Shown here in pieces: positions 22,575-33,012 of a DNA stretch of 64,000 nt (positions are counted from its first letter, which is position 1; every line of letters starts with the position of its first letter). Source of the DNA: Sepiola atlantica (Eukaryota; Mollusca; Cephalopoda; Sepiida; Sepiolidae); the NCBI GenBank assembly GCA_963556195.1, contig OY744528.1:63631646-63695645 (forward strand), written 5' to 3'. The notes under the pieces are model-generated. The model had not been told where the DNA came from. It saw only the letters and a list, made by a program, of their open reading frames with translations, and did no database searches. Made by a program: the position numbers and the translations under genes.

Positions 22575-22985
22575 AATGTAAACGCCGCCGGAGGCTCGAG
22601 AAAGAGTCACGCGATTTGGCGACTGTGGTCTTACCTATAGCTGCAAATGCCTATACGATGGCAGCCTGCAGAGAGTCGACCGTGTTGTGGATGTGCTTGT
22701 CCGAGTTGTTCTCGACCACTCCCAGAAGAAATAGTAAAGTCGGTTGTATTCGGGTGAGAAGGACTGCCACGTCCGGCAACACATTATAAGGAACCTGGTT
22801 TAACAGCCACGCCTGGGTCTTCTATTATCATAAAGCAGCATATCCATACATCATTTTGCGAAAAATCAGGACACTACGAGATGAACAGAACGGAGTTCTG
22901 CTGGAAAACATAAGGCGCTCAGCGGCGATCTCGTCAATCCAAGGATTCGTCACGCTTCTCTAGTTATTTGAAAAGCTTTTTGTAA
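22575..22985 (-). pseudogene. Tc1/mariner-like transposase remnant, C-terminal part
   Basis: Minus-strand frames give, in order, PWIDEIAAER (about 22955-22925), a degraded stretch where a VFQQDxAPxH-type catalytic segment would be expected, then QVPYNVLPDVAV, LLGVVENNSDKHIHNT, VDSLQAAIV and AFAAIGKTTVAKS (about 22800-22600). This order fits the end of a mariner-like DDE/D transposase, where a GVVExxxNKxxHNTxDSLxAAIxEAF tail follows the last catalytic region. The enzyme would cut and paste its own element at TA sites. Frameshifts and stops make it non-functional. A 5' fragment of what looks like the same family lies at 60060-60300. Called from remembered family motifs, not a search. Confidence 0.6.
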
Positions 22986-23009
22986 ACTGTCGGATTTTCG
23001 TGCGACACG

Positions 23010-23100
<91 letters not shown>
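23010..23100. repeat. (TA)n-(TG)n compound microsatellite
   Basis: About 70 bp TA then about 20 bp TG, directly before the PLE coding remnant. Confidence 0.95.
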
Positions 23101-23102
23101 AA

Positions 23103-25080
23103 TTTTAAAGCAAGCTAAAGGATCTTATACCCATTGACCAATACACGGAACTCCAACAACTACTTACTATAAATATTACTTACAAACACTCTTCCTGGGT
23201 AACTATTCTCCCCCCCAAATTAACTCGCTATACAAGAGATCTATTTTACTACTCAACCACACGCAACACTACATTAATATTTCTGATCACGATCTTACAG
23301 AACCCCAAAGGAATTACTACATCTTGAGCCTAACTGCCATCTTTTCAATCGATTCAACCACCAAAACAAAAAAGCAGAAATTAAATTACTATATGAAAAC
23401 ATATGTAAACTAAAAACAGAAAATTAAATTACATCACATCCCGGCTTATGCTATCTCCTAAAATAGAAGCTATAAAAAATTGACATGATTAAAACTATGC
23501 AATTCATTATTAAATCCCAATCTAAAAAAGCCGGTAATGTACTCTGCAATCATCCAAATATCATTATAAAGAAGCCGACAAAACAAATATATTTGTCGTA
23601 CTTAATTAATCGGACTATTACACTAAACTTCAAATAATTCTTGATGACCGTACTAAATTCAAAAGAATTAACAACAATCCAACCAACATATTAAAGACAC
23701 AAGTTAACAGACTTATCACTACTAACAATGCACAAATTGATAATTATCAATTCCCAAAATAATTGGCGATTGCAAACCTGGATATTTATACGGAACAGTT
23801 AAGATACATAAACCTAATTTCTCTCTCTGACCTATCATATCCTAAATTACTACTCCTATATACTCCTTAACAAAGACCGTATCTACCTAGCAAATATAGT
23901 TTTAAGTCTATACAAGATCTATTACAAATTGTACAAAGCAAACAGCCGGATAATAAAATGATTGCCTCTCTAAACGTAGAAAGCCTATTAACTAATGTAC
24001 ATGTAAAGGAAACAATATATATTATCATCAATAATACATACAATAACCAGTCTCTCCGTCCACTTAAAATTAATTAAAAATCGGTTCGATTCTTAGCGAA
24101 TTTTATATGTCAAACATGGAAACCAAAATATTTAATAATATTAAATAACCATCTATTTACGTACGCTATATCGACGATATTCTTGTGGTAGCTGATAATA
24201 ATGAACAAATACACAAACTTCAATACTTTTTTCCAAAAAAACTATGTTCGTAAATTCACTACAGAATTGAACGTAAATAACTAAATCCCATTCCTACATG
24301 TTCTTATTGACGCCTCTAATAAATCGTTTAACACCTCTACTCAAATACACAACCAGCTTAAATTCTAGTCTTTTAAATGACAAGAGCGAATGTTCCTATT
24401 GCTACAAAATAGCTGTTGTTAAAAACATAAAACAAATAGTTATTAACAACGAATTCCCTTATTATATCATGGATGAACAAATAAAATCAATAATTTGAAA
24501 CTTTAAAGACACCAGAACAAATAATAATAATAATATCCACCATGACAACTCATACTATTTTAAGATATACTATTGTAATAAAATGCAACCAAACTTCAGA
24601 TTAAAAGAAAAAGCCATGACAAATATTGTACACAGATACATATCCCAAATTGACAAAGAATATTGAAATTAGACAAATTATTTACTATAAAAAATTTAAA
24701 ACCCAAAATCTTGTAGTAAAAAACAACTCCACTTCAACCGCAAAACCGTTAGAAAGAACCAATGTTATTTAAAAGTTTAAATGCCCTTTGGGAGAATGTA
24801 ACTCCCATAATAATAATAAAGCTAATAGCTCCGTTGGTTTTACAATCACTAACCAATCGCGCCGCCTCAGCATGAATCATGTAAAGTCCAGCTTAATTTA
24901 TCAACATCTACAAAAGCATAACTGCCTTGCCTCTTATTTAAGACACATTCTGATTAATAACAATAAAATAATGCATTCCAAAACCAATTTAAAAAGAATA
25001 AAAGAATACTGGAAGTTATCTACATAAATACACACCAACCTATAATTAATAACATTACGTATGAAACCAGTGACAACATT
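23103..25080 (+). pseudogene. Penelope-like retroelement, RT to GIY-YIG region, decayed
   Basis: The longest PLE copy here. In order: an N-terminal helical region (about 23150-23560); KKADKT-like sequence (about 23570); RTKFKRINNNPTNILKTQVN (about 23650-23710); PGYLYGTVKIHK (about 23775-23815), typical of the PLE fingers; ASLNVESLLTNV (about 23970-24005), the first catalytic Asp box with Asp replaced by Asn; YVRYIDDILVVAD (about 24160-24200), the YxDD catalytic box, intact; VLIDASNKSF (24300-24330); then the linker and CPLGECNSHNNN with SVGFT and SRRLS (about 24780-24870), the Cys-containing start of the GIY-YIG endonuclease. Many stops and frameshifts exclude function. Related fragments lie at 1490 and 62965. 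Confidence 0.85.
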
Positions 25081-25384
25081 TAAAAATTCTTAACGTGATG
25101 TGTTTTCATTCAGCGTCGCTGAATTTAAGTTGTCAACGTTTTTCCTGGAACAATGCGACAACGTTCTCTGTGCGTTTCTACATCGTCTTTTCAGAAATTC
25201 TCTTCTTTCTTCAGCCTTTTTTTTTCATTTGCTTTTGACATCTGACGATGATTCGATGAATAATCAAAAACGTTCTTGATACCTATGGGACATTTATTTT
25301 ATCTTAGTACAAAACGACCATCAGAAAAATAAAAAAAGGTATAATTAAACAAACGAATTCTGTTATTTTAACAATGTTTGCATA

Positions 25385-25388
<4 letters not shown>
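25081..25388 (+). other. Probable PLE 3' untranslated sequence
   Basis: Follows the PLE remnant directly. At about 25242-25280 it holds CTGACGA, TGATTCGATGAATAATCA and AAAAACGTTC, an order like a hammerhead core but with G12 replaced by A and no convincing stems I or III. Confidence 0.4.

Positions 25389-25445
<57 letters not shown>
25389..25445. repeat. (TA)n microsatellite
   Basis: Pure TA, about 57 bp. Confidence 0.95.
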
Positions 25446-25447
<2 letters not shown>

Positions 25448-25489
25448 CGCCTTTTTAATTTTACGCTTGTCCGAATAGATTTATGTAAT

Positions 25490-25575
25490 CGTATCGCCGG
25501 TCAGACGATTCGAAACCGGATCCAAGTATCATGAACTCTGGTTTCGTAACCATTAAGCCATAGCGACGACCACGC
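25490..25575 (-). repeat. tRNA-like sequence, probable SINE head or tRNA pseudogene
   Basis: On the minus strand TATGGCTTAATGGTTA resembles a tRNA box A (TGGCnnAGTGG) and GGTTTCGAATCG about 40 bp further resembles box B (GGTTCGAATCC). A CCAG/CTTGG pairing sits where the anticodon stem would be, but the loop is too long and the acceptor stem is poor. Not a functional tRNA. Confidence 0.45.
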
Positions 25576-25804
25576 TTTGAAATGCGGGAGAAATACGCCT
25601 GGTATCCTTTTAATATAACCACAAGTCCTGTGGTTCTAAAGAGAGTTCCGATCTTCCTTAAGACGTGACTAATTCATAAATCATCATCTTATTATCTCTT
25701 GAAAGGGTTTATAAGAGTTTAATAATTGTTATTAAATGAATAAATATTTTTTATCCATAGACATATATATGTTTCGCGTTCTTATTCTACATTCGTCAGT
25801 ATGG

Positions 25805-25806
<2 letters not shown>

Positions 25807-25858
<52 letters not shown>
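25807..25858. repeat. (TA)n microsatellite
   Basis: Pure TA, about 52 bp. Confidence 0.95.
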
Positions 25859-25861
<3 letters not shown>

Positions 25862-26099
25862 TAGCCTTTAGTGTCAGTTCGCTCATCGTCGATGTGATGG
25901 TATATGATGATGCAGGGAAATTACTTCTTAAGATGTCCGTTCAACTCGTATATTATACATTACCTCTGGTGCTACCAGATCAGGCTGTCTGAAAATATAG
26001 GCTACCTGACCCAAATTGCACCTAACATCGATGTTTTATTGTTTTCTTTCTTCTCTTTGAAACCCCCAATCATGTTCTGGAAAACCCAAAACATAAAAC

Positions 26100-26195
26100 A
26101 ACAGTCCTCCCCTCTCCGTCCCCTTTCCCCCTCCCCTCACTCTCTCTCCTCTCCCCCTTTTCCCCTTTTCCCCTTGGTCCCTTCCCCCCTTTCAC
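26100..26195 (+). repeat. C/T-rich tract
   Basis: CCCCTCTCC, CCCCTTTTCC and similar blocks; strand-asymmetric polypyrimidine. Confidence 0.8.
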
Positions 26196-26204
26196 TCACT
26201 CAAA

Positions 26205-26450
26205 CACCATGAATAAATACTTGAACATATAAGGTACTGGAAGCATAAACCCTTGTATCAAAATTACCTGATTCGGCATTAAATAACCCCAAAAAGGGTC
26301 AATCTGCCGTAAAACAAAACAAACAAACAAACACACCAAACACCATGAATAAATACCTGAACATATAAAAAACTGAAATCATAACGACTTTTACTTAAAT
26401 AACCCGAAAAGGGTTGATATGCCGTAAAACAAAACAAGCAAACCAAACCA
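26205..26450 (+). repeat. Two-copy tandem duplication, ~130 bp unit
   Basis: CACCATGAATAAATAC, TGAACATATAA, AAATAACCC-AAAAGGGT, TGCCGTAAAACAAAACAA occur in the same order from about 26207 and from about 26340. Divergence is moderate. Confidence 0.75.
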
Positions 26451-27169
26451 TATATTACAAAATAGAAGCTGTGAAGTCAGTTCGCAGTAAAATTACTTTG
26501 CAGGATATGAGTTTGGAGCTATGAATTTGAATTTATTTTCTGCATTGTGAATACATTGTCTAACTGATTCAAGCAAACTGCATCAACGTTTGAAAACTAA
26601 TTTTGTTTTTCTATTACTTTCAAAATGTGTAAATAGTTTATTTATCAAGTTTAAGTAACTGTAAAAAGAAACGTGAACATAAGTCAGTAGCGAGAATGCA
26701 TACCTCCGCCTGATAACGCAAGGATTGCCTAAAGTCTTACCTAGTTCTTATTATTACATATTGCATTAAGTATTCCCGAGATTATGCAATGGAAACGTTG
26801 GTAACTTAAAAACTATTGATTTGTTCAGGCTAAAATGTGCATGGTGCTTACTCTTATAAAAAAGCAGCAAATCCATACATGAGATTTGGACACATCGAAA
26901 CTCTCTGAGGAAAATAACTGAAGTTATTACCAATAGTGTGATTTTCATCTTTTCCATGAGCTTAACCGTTAACCTAGATATTCCAAAATTAAATCGCTTC
27001 CTAGTCAGACCAGACCCAATATTTTGGGCAACTTTAGTGACGAGTAGTCAAGTGATATGGACGCTAGGCTGTACACAAACAAACAAAAGTGGCAAAAGTA
27101 TAAAGTTCGCTCTGTCAAAAGTAAACATTTATCAACATTTCCTTTTACTCAATCTTTTCTGTTTCATTA
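26451..27169. other. Non-coding stretch
   Basis: Nothing supported; overlapping short frames at 26766-27174 on both strands have no recognised domain. Confidence 0.4.
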
Positions 27170-27475
27170 TGTAATCACTCTCTCCTTCTACTCTCTTTCC
27201 CTGTCACTCACATTTTTTTATCTCTATCTCTCTCACACACACATTCCCTATCTTTTTTCACTTCTTACCCGTCTTCTTGTATTTAAGTATCTATCTCTAT
27301 CTTACTATTTATATCTCTACTCCTGCATCCATCCCTTTTCTTTACCGCGTTCTGTCTCTTCCCCTCGTTTCATATCGCTTTATATTCTATCCCTGTGACA
27401 CTGCCCCTTTGTCTCTTCTCATGTTTTTATTCGCCTGATTCTCTCTATCTTTCTCTCTCTATCTTCCCATCTAAA
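27170..27475 (+). repeat. Polypyrimidine-rich stretch
   Basis: Long run of TCTCT, TTTATCTCTAT and CCCTT-type sequence on the plus strand; the 113-codon frame here is Ser/Leu/Tyr-rich from composition. Confidence 0.75.
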
Positions 27476-27929
27476 TATAATAGAAAGAAAGAAAACAATG
27501 CGACAATAAATAAATACATAATCAATGCAAGAAAACGTATGTAATCCTAATGCGATAAAACAAACCAAACTTAACAGAAAAATATAGCATTTAATTAAAA
27601 GTTTAATGTATGATTTTGGTTAACCACATTTACAATTAATATTTAAAACTAATTATACAACATACTAATTACTAAAATACTATTATACCGATCTAAACCA
27701 TTTAAAAATATATTATTTATATTCAATAAAACTTTCTTATATTATTCTTGTCCCAGGACGGATAAAATTAATTCCCCGACCAGGAAAGTTTAGCACCACT
27801 TTGATGTCCGCTTACGAGAAATAGAATACAAATAGAAAGCAAGTAAACCTTATGTCTAGACTCTGTATTTCTATTTTGCTCAAACTCATATATAATTTTA
27901 ATTTTAGAAAATGTGTGAACGTTAAGGCT
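27476..27929. other. AT-rich non-coding stretch
   Basis: Nothing supported. Confidence 0.4.
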
Positions 27930-28260
27930 TAAAACTTGAAATTCAATAAATCTCGCTTCATTCGTGTCTAATGACTATGGATCAAATTCAATGCAAATGT
28001 AAAATCTTTGAATGTTCACATGGGAAGTTGTGCCTATAATATGCCACCTAAAACCCTTTTAAATTCTTTAAAGAAAACCATGAAATTTGAGGAATTCTTA
28101 TTAATTAATGCCTAATGCCTATTGTTAAAATTACACAAAAATCGGTGGTATCTGAATTTTACAGAAGAAAGTCAACCCCCCTTTTCCCCTTTTACATGAA
28201 ACAACATTAAAATAAAATAGCCCATATTACCCACTCTTATGCGTATCAGCGGTGTTCCAA
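27930..28260 (+). repeat. Dispersed repeat family R1, fuller copy
   Basis: Carries the upstream half (GTGTCTAATGACTATGG, TTGTGCCTATAATATG) and the downstream half (GGTATCTGAATTTTACAG, a CCCCCTTTTCCCC run, ACATTAAAATAAAATAG and CTTATGCG). It links the partial copies at 19905 and 58565 into one family; 63385-63960 has the same order. Confidence 0.7.
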
Positions 28261-28464
28261 AAAAGTTGATTGTCTAAAATAAATAACTACAAAAACATAA
28301 GCAAAATATAGAAAATCCATATTAAAATAAAAAATATATTAGTGAATATTTTTCAAATATTTTTATCTATTTTTAATAAAAGGGTGTTTTCTCTTCAACA
28401 TAAACAATATTTCAAATGCGTACGATGATTTGGCGGAAAAAGAAAAAAACTATTATTATAAGTA

Positions 28465-28550
28465 CTAGCAATTATATGATCCCCCCGGTTCTATATCTTT
28501 GCTAGTTGTTTTATTTAATTGCTCAGTAAAATGTGTTTGCTTTTTTTACA
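28465..28550 (-). repeat. Inverted copy of the CTAG-hairpin element
   Basis: Reverse complement of 21010-21094: hairpin at 28465-28505 (CTAGCAA...TTTGCTAG), then the ACTGAGCAATTAAATAA block read on the minus strand. The loop here is AACCGGGGGGA. Confidence 0.75.
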
Positions 28551-29259
28551 ACTACTACCATCAATGACTACGACCACGTAACACAACTGTCCGTAGAAAT
28601 ACTGTAACATTTACACCAACTATCAACAATACAACTATTCGAACTAGTATCACTACATCAACAACAACAACTACTACCACAATAATCGGCTATTCTTACT
28701 GCTATAATAACATCACCAACAACTACTACCATAAACGTGTTGACTATTCGTACTGATATCACTACTACCGCCATCGCCACGACTACTACTACTAATACTT
28801 GATTCAATAAATTTGTGCTTCAAAAAATAATTTCTAATGAGGTTAAAAAACAAAAAAAATGAGACGTTTCAATCAAAAATCAAAGTAAATATATCATTTT
28901 TTAGCGACTCGTACGATAAATCTCAGAGGATGTGGTGTTTAGATGTTATAAACCAAATAACTCGCCTCTACCTTGTGTTCATCTATCTCTCTTTTTCTCT
29001 CTCTTTCTCATTTTCTCTCTCTCTTTCTCTCTCTTTTTAGCTCTCTTTCTTTCTTTTTTCTCTCTTTTGTTCTGTATCTCCTTATGTATCTCTCTGTTTC
29101 TCTCTTACTTTCTCTCTTTCGCTCTATCTCTTTTTTGAAATATAACTTTCTGTGCGTTTGAATAATCAGAGGGCGTGTAACCAAATATTGAAATGGCTGT
29201 CGGCTGTTCCATTATATTTCATTACAATCGAATTTAGTTACGTAACCCTATTATATAGA

Positions 29260-29300
29260 CTAGCAAATATATGCTCCCTCCGGTCGCATGTTTTTGCTAG
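29260..29300. repeat. CTAG-bounded hairpin, copy 3
   Basis: CTAGCAAATATATGC and GCATGTTTTTGCTAG pair; the loop is TCCCTCCGGTC (GACCGGAGGGA on the other strand). It marks the left edge of a module that is absent from the R3 copy at 37980. Confidence 0.75.
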
Positions 29301-29794
29301 TCTGCCGCGTCAGAAACGAACGCTCACCCGTAAACCGATGGAGCCCAAGTCATATTTCTTGGGTGGTTAGACATTGATTTTCTTTGTTTTCGACCAAGAA
29401 TGGTTTTAGTTAAAAATAAAGAAATCAAATTTCGACCCCACCCCAATTTTTTTTCCCTTTCCCCTATGAATAGAAATATTTTAGTTAAAAAAAAACAACA
29501 ACATTTTTTTTGCCCCACTACATTTTTTACCCATTTAAGTTAAGTTTTTAGTGAAGAAAAGAAAAACATTTTTGTACCTCCCCAATTTTTATTTCCTCCT
29601 CCATACATATAAATATTTTTAGTTAAAAAAAAAAGTTGACCCCCCCCCCTAAATTTTTTTTACTCTCCCTTTTACATAGTTAAGAAAAGAAAATCAAATT
29701 TAGGAGGCGCCTCGGTCATATCAAAGTACTCATGTTTAAATATGCTATTGAAGGCGCCTACGTCATATCAAAGAATCAGTTTTGTTATTCTTCT

Positions 29795-30118
29795 AAAATG
29801 GTTACCTATTTAGTAATGGCCGAGATATGCCTTGCTTAACTTTAATTTACAGCAAAACACCTTGTCTTAACAACGTAATGATAATGCGAAAAATACTCTC
29901 ACAATGACGTCACTTCCGGAAGGACCGGAAGGATGAGTCAGCAATTTATTTTTCCAAAATGGTCACCCATTTACTAATGGCTGGGATATGTCTTGCTTAA
30001 CTTTAATTTACAACAAAACGCCTTGTTGTAACAACGTAGTGAAAATTAAGAATTATAATGTGAAAAAACTCCTCTCAAAATGACGTCACTTCCGAAATGA
30101 TGACTTGGCAATGTTAAC
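29795..30118 (+). repeat. Two-copy tandem repeat, ~161 bp, each with a CRE palindrome
   Basis: Copies start at about 29795 and 29956 with AAAATGGT-ACC-ATTTA-TAATGGC and share TGCTTAACTTTAATTTACA, AACACCTTGT / AACGCCTTGT and AATGACGTCACTTCCG. TGACGTCA lies at 29905-29912 and 30081-30088. Copy 1 adds GGAAGGACCGGAAGG and GATGAGTCAGC. Confidence 0.8.
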
Positions 30119-30355
30119 ACGCCGGTTTCTTAATGAAATGTGTTTAATTGATTGTATGAATAGTTTTTATTAAAATCACCTATCGGAAAATATTGTAAAT
30201 ACATGTGTAAATTTGATAATAGCAGTTATAAGTGTGTATTTGTAAATATGAATTTATTAGAAGTTTAAAAGAAATAAATTATGTAAATTGTAAAACACGT
30301 CTGGTGTCTGAGCGTGTTTTCGTTACAGTATATAAGGAAGTTGAAACAGTATGAA

Positions 30356-30365
30356 TTTAAGTAAG
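30356..30365 (+). repeat. Left target-site duplication of the LINE
   Basis: TTTAAGTAAG, repeated at 37191-37200. Sequence outside the two copies joins into the contiguous end module seen near 52860-52960. Confidence 0.8.
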
Positions 30366-30849
30366 CTTTTCTTACTTTTACTCGGCCTTTACTTTGGCAT
30401 TTTGTTCTTATTTTGTTCTTTTTTACTGTCTATGATTCACTCTAATTCCTCCCCCGTTGGGGAGGCAGCTCCCCGTTGGTAGAGCTTTGTCTCTTCGGCC
30501 CCTTTTTGGGACCATTATTCTTGTCGCCTCCCTTGGCTATTAATTAACTTTAAAGGTTTTCTATTTTTTGCAGGAAGGTTCTGTTCTCCTTTTCGGCTTG
30601 AGCAGCTGGCAGGTTTCTACTGAATAGTTAGAGTCACATCAAACAGACGTGCAGTAGATTTTGAATCGGCGGGCCTGAATTTGTTTTCTAGAACGAGAGG
30701 GGAGGAGCAGACCGAGTTCTGTTGAAATAGCCTAACTCGGGGATCAATCTCCATACTTGTATAGAGGCTGGTCTGGGCCAAATATTCCAAAGACAGGTTC
30801 TTCTGCTTCGCTCAACCTGGGCTCCAAGCAGGCCATCCTCCTGGACTAG
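30366..30849 (+). other. LINE 5' untranslated region
   Basis: Lies between the left duplication and the ORF1 start. C/T-rich with a GGGGAGGCAGCTCCCC-type inverted block at about 30457-30475. It probably holds the internal promoter, but no motif was identified. Confidence 0.5.
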
Positions 30850-33008
30850 ATGCCACCGGCGACCAGCTTCTACAACAAGGAGGCTGTTAAACGTCAACTT
30901 CTACAAGACTTGCGAATCATCTGTAACAGTAGCAACGATAGTCTCACCGGCAGTGGCAATCATGTGTACAGCAGCAGCGGTAGCAGCAGCGGTAGCAGCA
31001 GCGCCGAATCCTTCCCGACGCTTGGCAGCAAACCTTCTCGGCCCAGAGTAAAAAAGGGGGTGCTACTCCGTTGAGGAAGAGAAAAGGAGCAGTTGGTGTC
31101 ACCAGCACCAGGGGAGCGTGACGAAACCAAATTCACCGCCGTCGTCTCAATCCGACTGGCCGTCCCTCCCTCTTACTCAGAAGACACCGGCAGCGTCGTT
31201 AGACCAATATATCCCGGCCGATCAAAGAACGTCTGAACAAGCACCTCCAATATCAACGTCTCCAGCGAAGACGGGAGAAGCCTGGGGGCCCCAGTCACAA
31301 TTGTCCCCAAAAGATTACAGGGATCTATTCAACTCCACATACAAAGACCTGGCGGATGGAAATATAATCCGACCCGCTCCAGGTTCTGTGGAAGAGTTTA
31401 AAAAGCGAATTCTAACGTTCGTCACGTCTGACGCCAAAACCAAAGGACTGACTAGGGTCACCAAAGAGAAAATGGCCAAACTCCTTGGGGATCTGAAGAT
31501 CCCAGTAACATATATCTGCCAAAAGGGGTTTGCTTCATGGGATTTGCTGCTCCCAACAGCGGAGATCGCCACAAAACTGGCGAAATCAGATTTCACCTAC
31601 GCCGGAATCAAAATAAAACCGGAGTACCTGAGTGTCCCCTGCTATATCAGCTCCAAACATTTGGGTGCTGTCATGGGCCAGTATGGGGACGTCGAAGCCA
31701 TCATCCCGGTCCGAGGCCCCCATAACCTAATGGTAGGGGACTACAAGATCGAGATATGCCTGGACCAGGCCGGCTTCAAAGCAATCCACCGCGTCTAAGT
31801 ACGAAGGTAGGCGACCTGTCTGTTGGCAGTATGAGCAGTTGGGGCATATGGATAAAGACTGCCTAACCAGAGTCCACAACAAGCCGCCGGCTGCTCAGGC
31901 CGGGATAATCAAAGTGGCACCATCAGCTCCTTAAACGCAGACCCCAGTAGCTGCACCGACAAAGGAGGGTGGAACACTGTAGCTAGAGAAAACACTACAA
32001 AAACCAGTTCCGTTCCCTCCGATAAATCGATGTGTCCCCCGGATAACCGAAGAGTGCAGCTTCCCACTAAGTCGTCAGGTACAAAGCTACCCACCCAGAA
32101 GCTTCAGCATGCCCCACCCGTGCCGTCTACTTCTTTCGAAGCGGGAGAAAACCTTAAACGGAAGATTCCGGTCACCACTACTTCGTCTGACTCCGAAACG
32201 GAGGCGAACAAAACTTTGATGGCGACCGACTGCTCTGGCAAAGTAGAAGAAAAACAACCCAGAAAACTGAGAAAAGTGAAAAAGACTGGGCCCAACCACC
32301 CTACCCCTGTAGAAACAGAGATGACTATCTCTACTGTTCACTCCCCAACGCCCAAATCCCCACCTCCTTCAACTGAACAGAACACCCCGTCCTTTTTGAT
32401 ACCCCTTCCCCAGTTAACAAAGAACAGCCGGAGCCAGAGCCAGAGCAGGAGGTCTTCGTCGACGCCAGATCTGCTTCTCCCCCTTCCTTTACCGTTGTCG
32501 AGAACCGAGAGGACTCGAAAACTCCCTTTCCATCCTGGTGACCGGATTTGTGAGCTGGAGCCTCACACATCAGCAGTCAACTTATCGGCACGGCTAGTAA
32601 ATACATCCGACCGCTGGAGCTTTTTACTCGGGCCCTGGGTTTTAATATAGACAAGCCACAAAACTTTCCCGACGTCCCCTTCGTAACTACCTTTGTCCGT
32701 GATACCAGAGTGGGCCGGACAAAGGCGCTATGGCACATGATTGACGAAGCGGAGGGGGCAACCCGGGTCTGAGGTTGGTGGAGGAGAAGCACGATTCCCT
32801 CAAGGAGCTGAGAACTATGTGCACTGGGCGGGTCCCTATTTACGTCCACCCTTCGTTTTATAGGGCCCTAAAATTAACCTTTCCTTTGGATGTCAGAGGT
32901 ATTGCCTGAGACGGACGATTAACGTCCGAACTGCTTACCGGCAGTATCGGCCATGCCTGCGGTATCCTAGCCCCTGATGACTTCAAGCCGTTGATCGACA
33001 CTGAATAG
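30850..33008 (+). pseudogene. LINE ORF1: RNA-binding Gag-like protein, frameshifted
   Basis: Start chosen at 30850 (MPPATSFYNK). After a Ser/Gly-rich stretch (SSSGSSSGSSSAES, about 30970-31010) the frame breaks and continues from 31118 to 31798 in another frame. That second segment holds a folded region (about 31310-31790) with an RRM-like look: SVPCYISSKHLGAVMGQYGDVEAI then VRGPHNLMVGDYKIEI. Another shift leads to a zinc-knuckle-like VCWQYEQLGHMDKDC (about 31820-31865), whose second Cys is Tyr. A Pro/Ser/Thr-rich segment follows (32030-32600). A final helical region (about 32590-33005) ends TASKYIRPLELFTRALGFN and GILAPDDFKPLIDTE, with two internal stops. ORF1 proteins coat element RNA and act as chaperones. 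At least three shifts and two stops; non-functional. Confidence 0.75.
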
Positions 33009-33012
33009 AATA

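Larger units (their letters stand above)
28556..30355 (+). repeat. Composite repeat R3, copy 1, left of the LINE insertion
   Basis: Order of modules: ACT/ACA-rich trinucleotide DNA (28556-28800); a block TTGATTCAATAAATTTGTGC through GACTCGTACGATAAATC (28800-28975); (CT)n (28980-29135); GAATAATCAGAGGGCG and TTACGTAACC (29137-29257); a CTAG hairpin at 29260-29300 with a CCGCGTCAG module (to about 29410); C-rich/T-rich DNA; a CRE-bearing tandem duplication (29795-30118); and an end module AAATATTGTAAATACATGTG ... GTGTATTTGTAAATATGAA (30137-30345). 37430-38180 repeats the first and last modules without the middle; 52420-52900 repeats the end module. Confidence 0.75.

Noticed and set aside
25242..25280. 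Hammerhead-like order CTGACGA ... TGATT/AATCA ... AAAAACG after the long PLE copy
   Set aside because: The GAA strand reads AAA (G12 lost), stem III cannot be drawn convincingly and stem I does not pair. It may be a decayed relative, but is not supported as a ribozyme.
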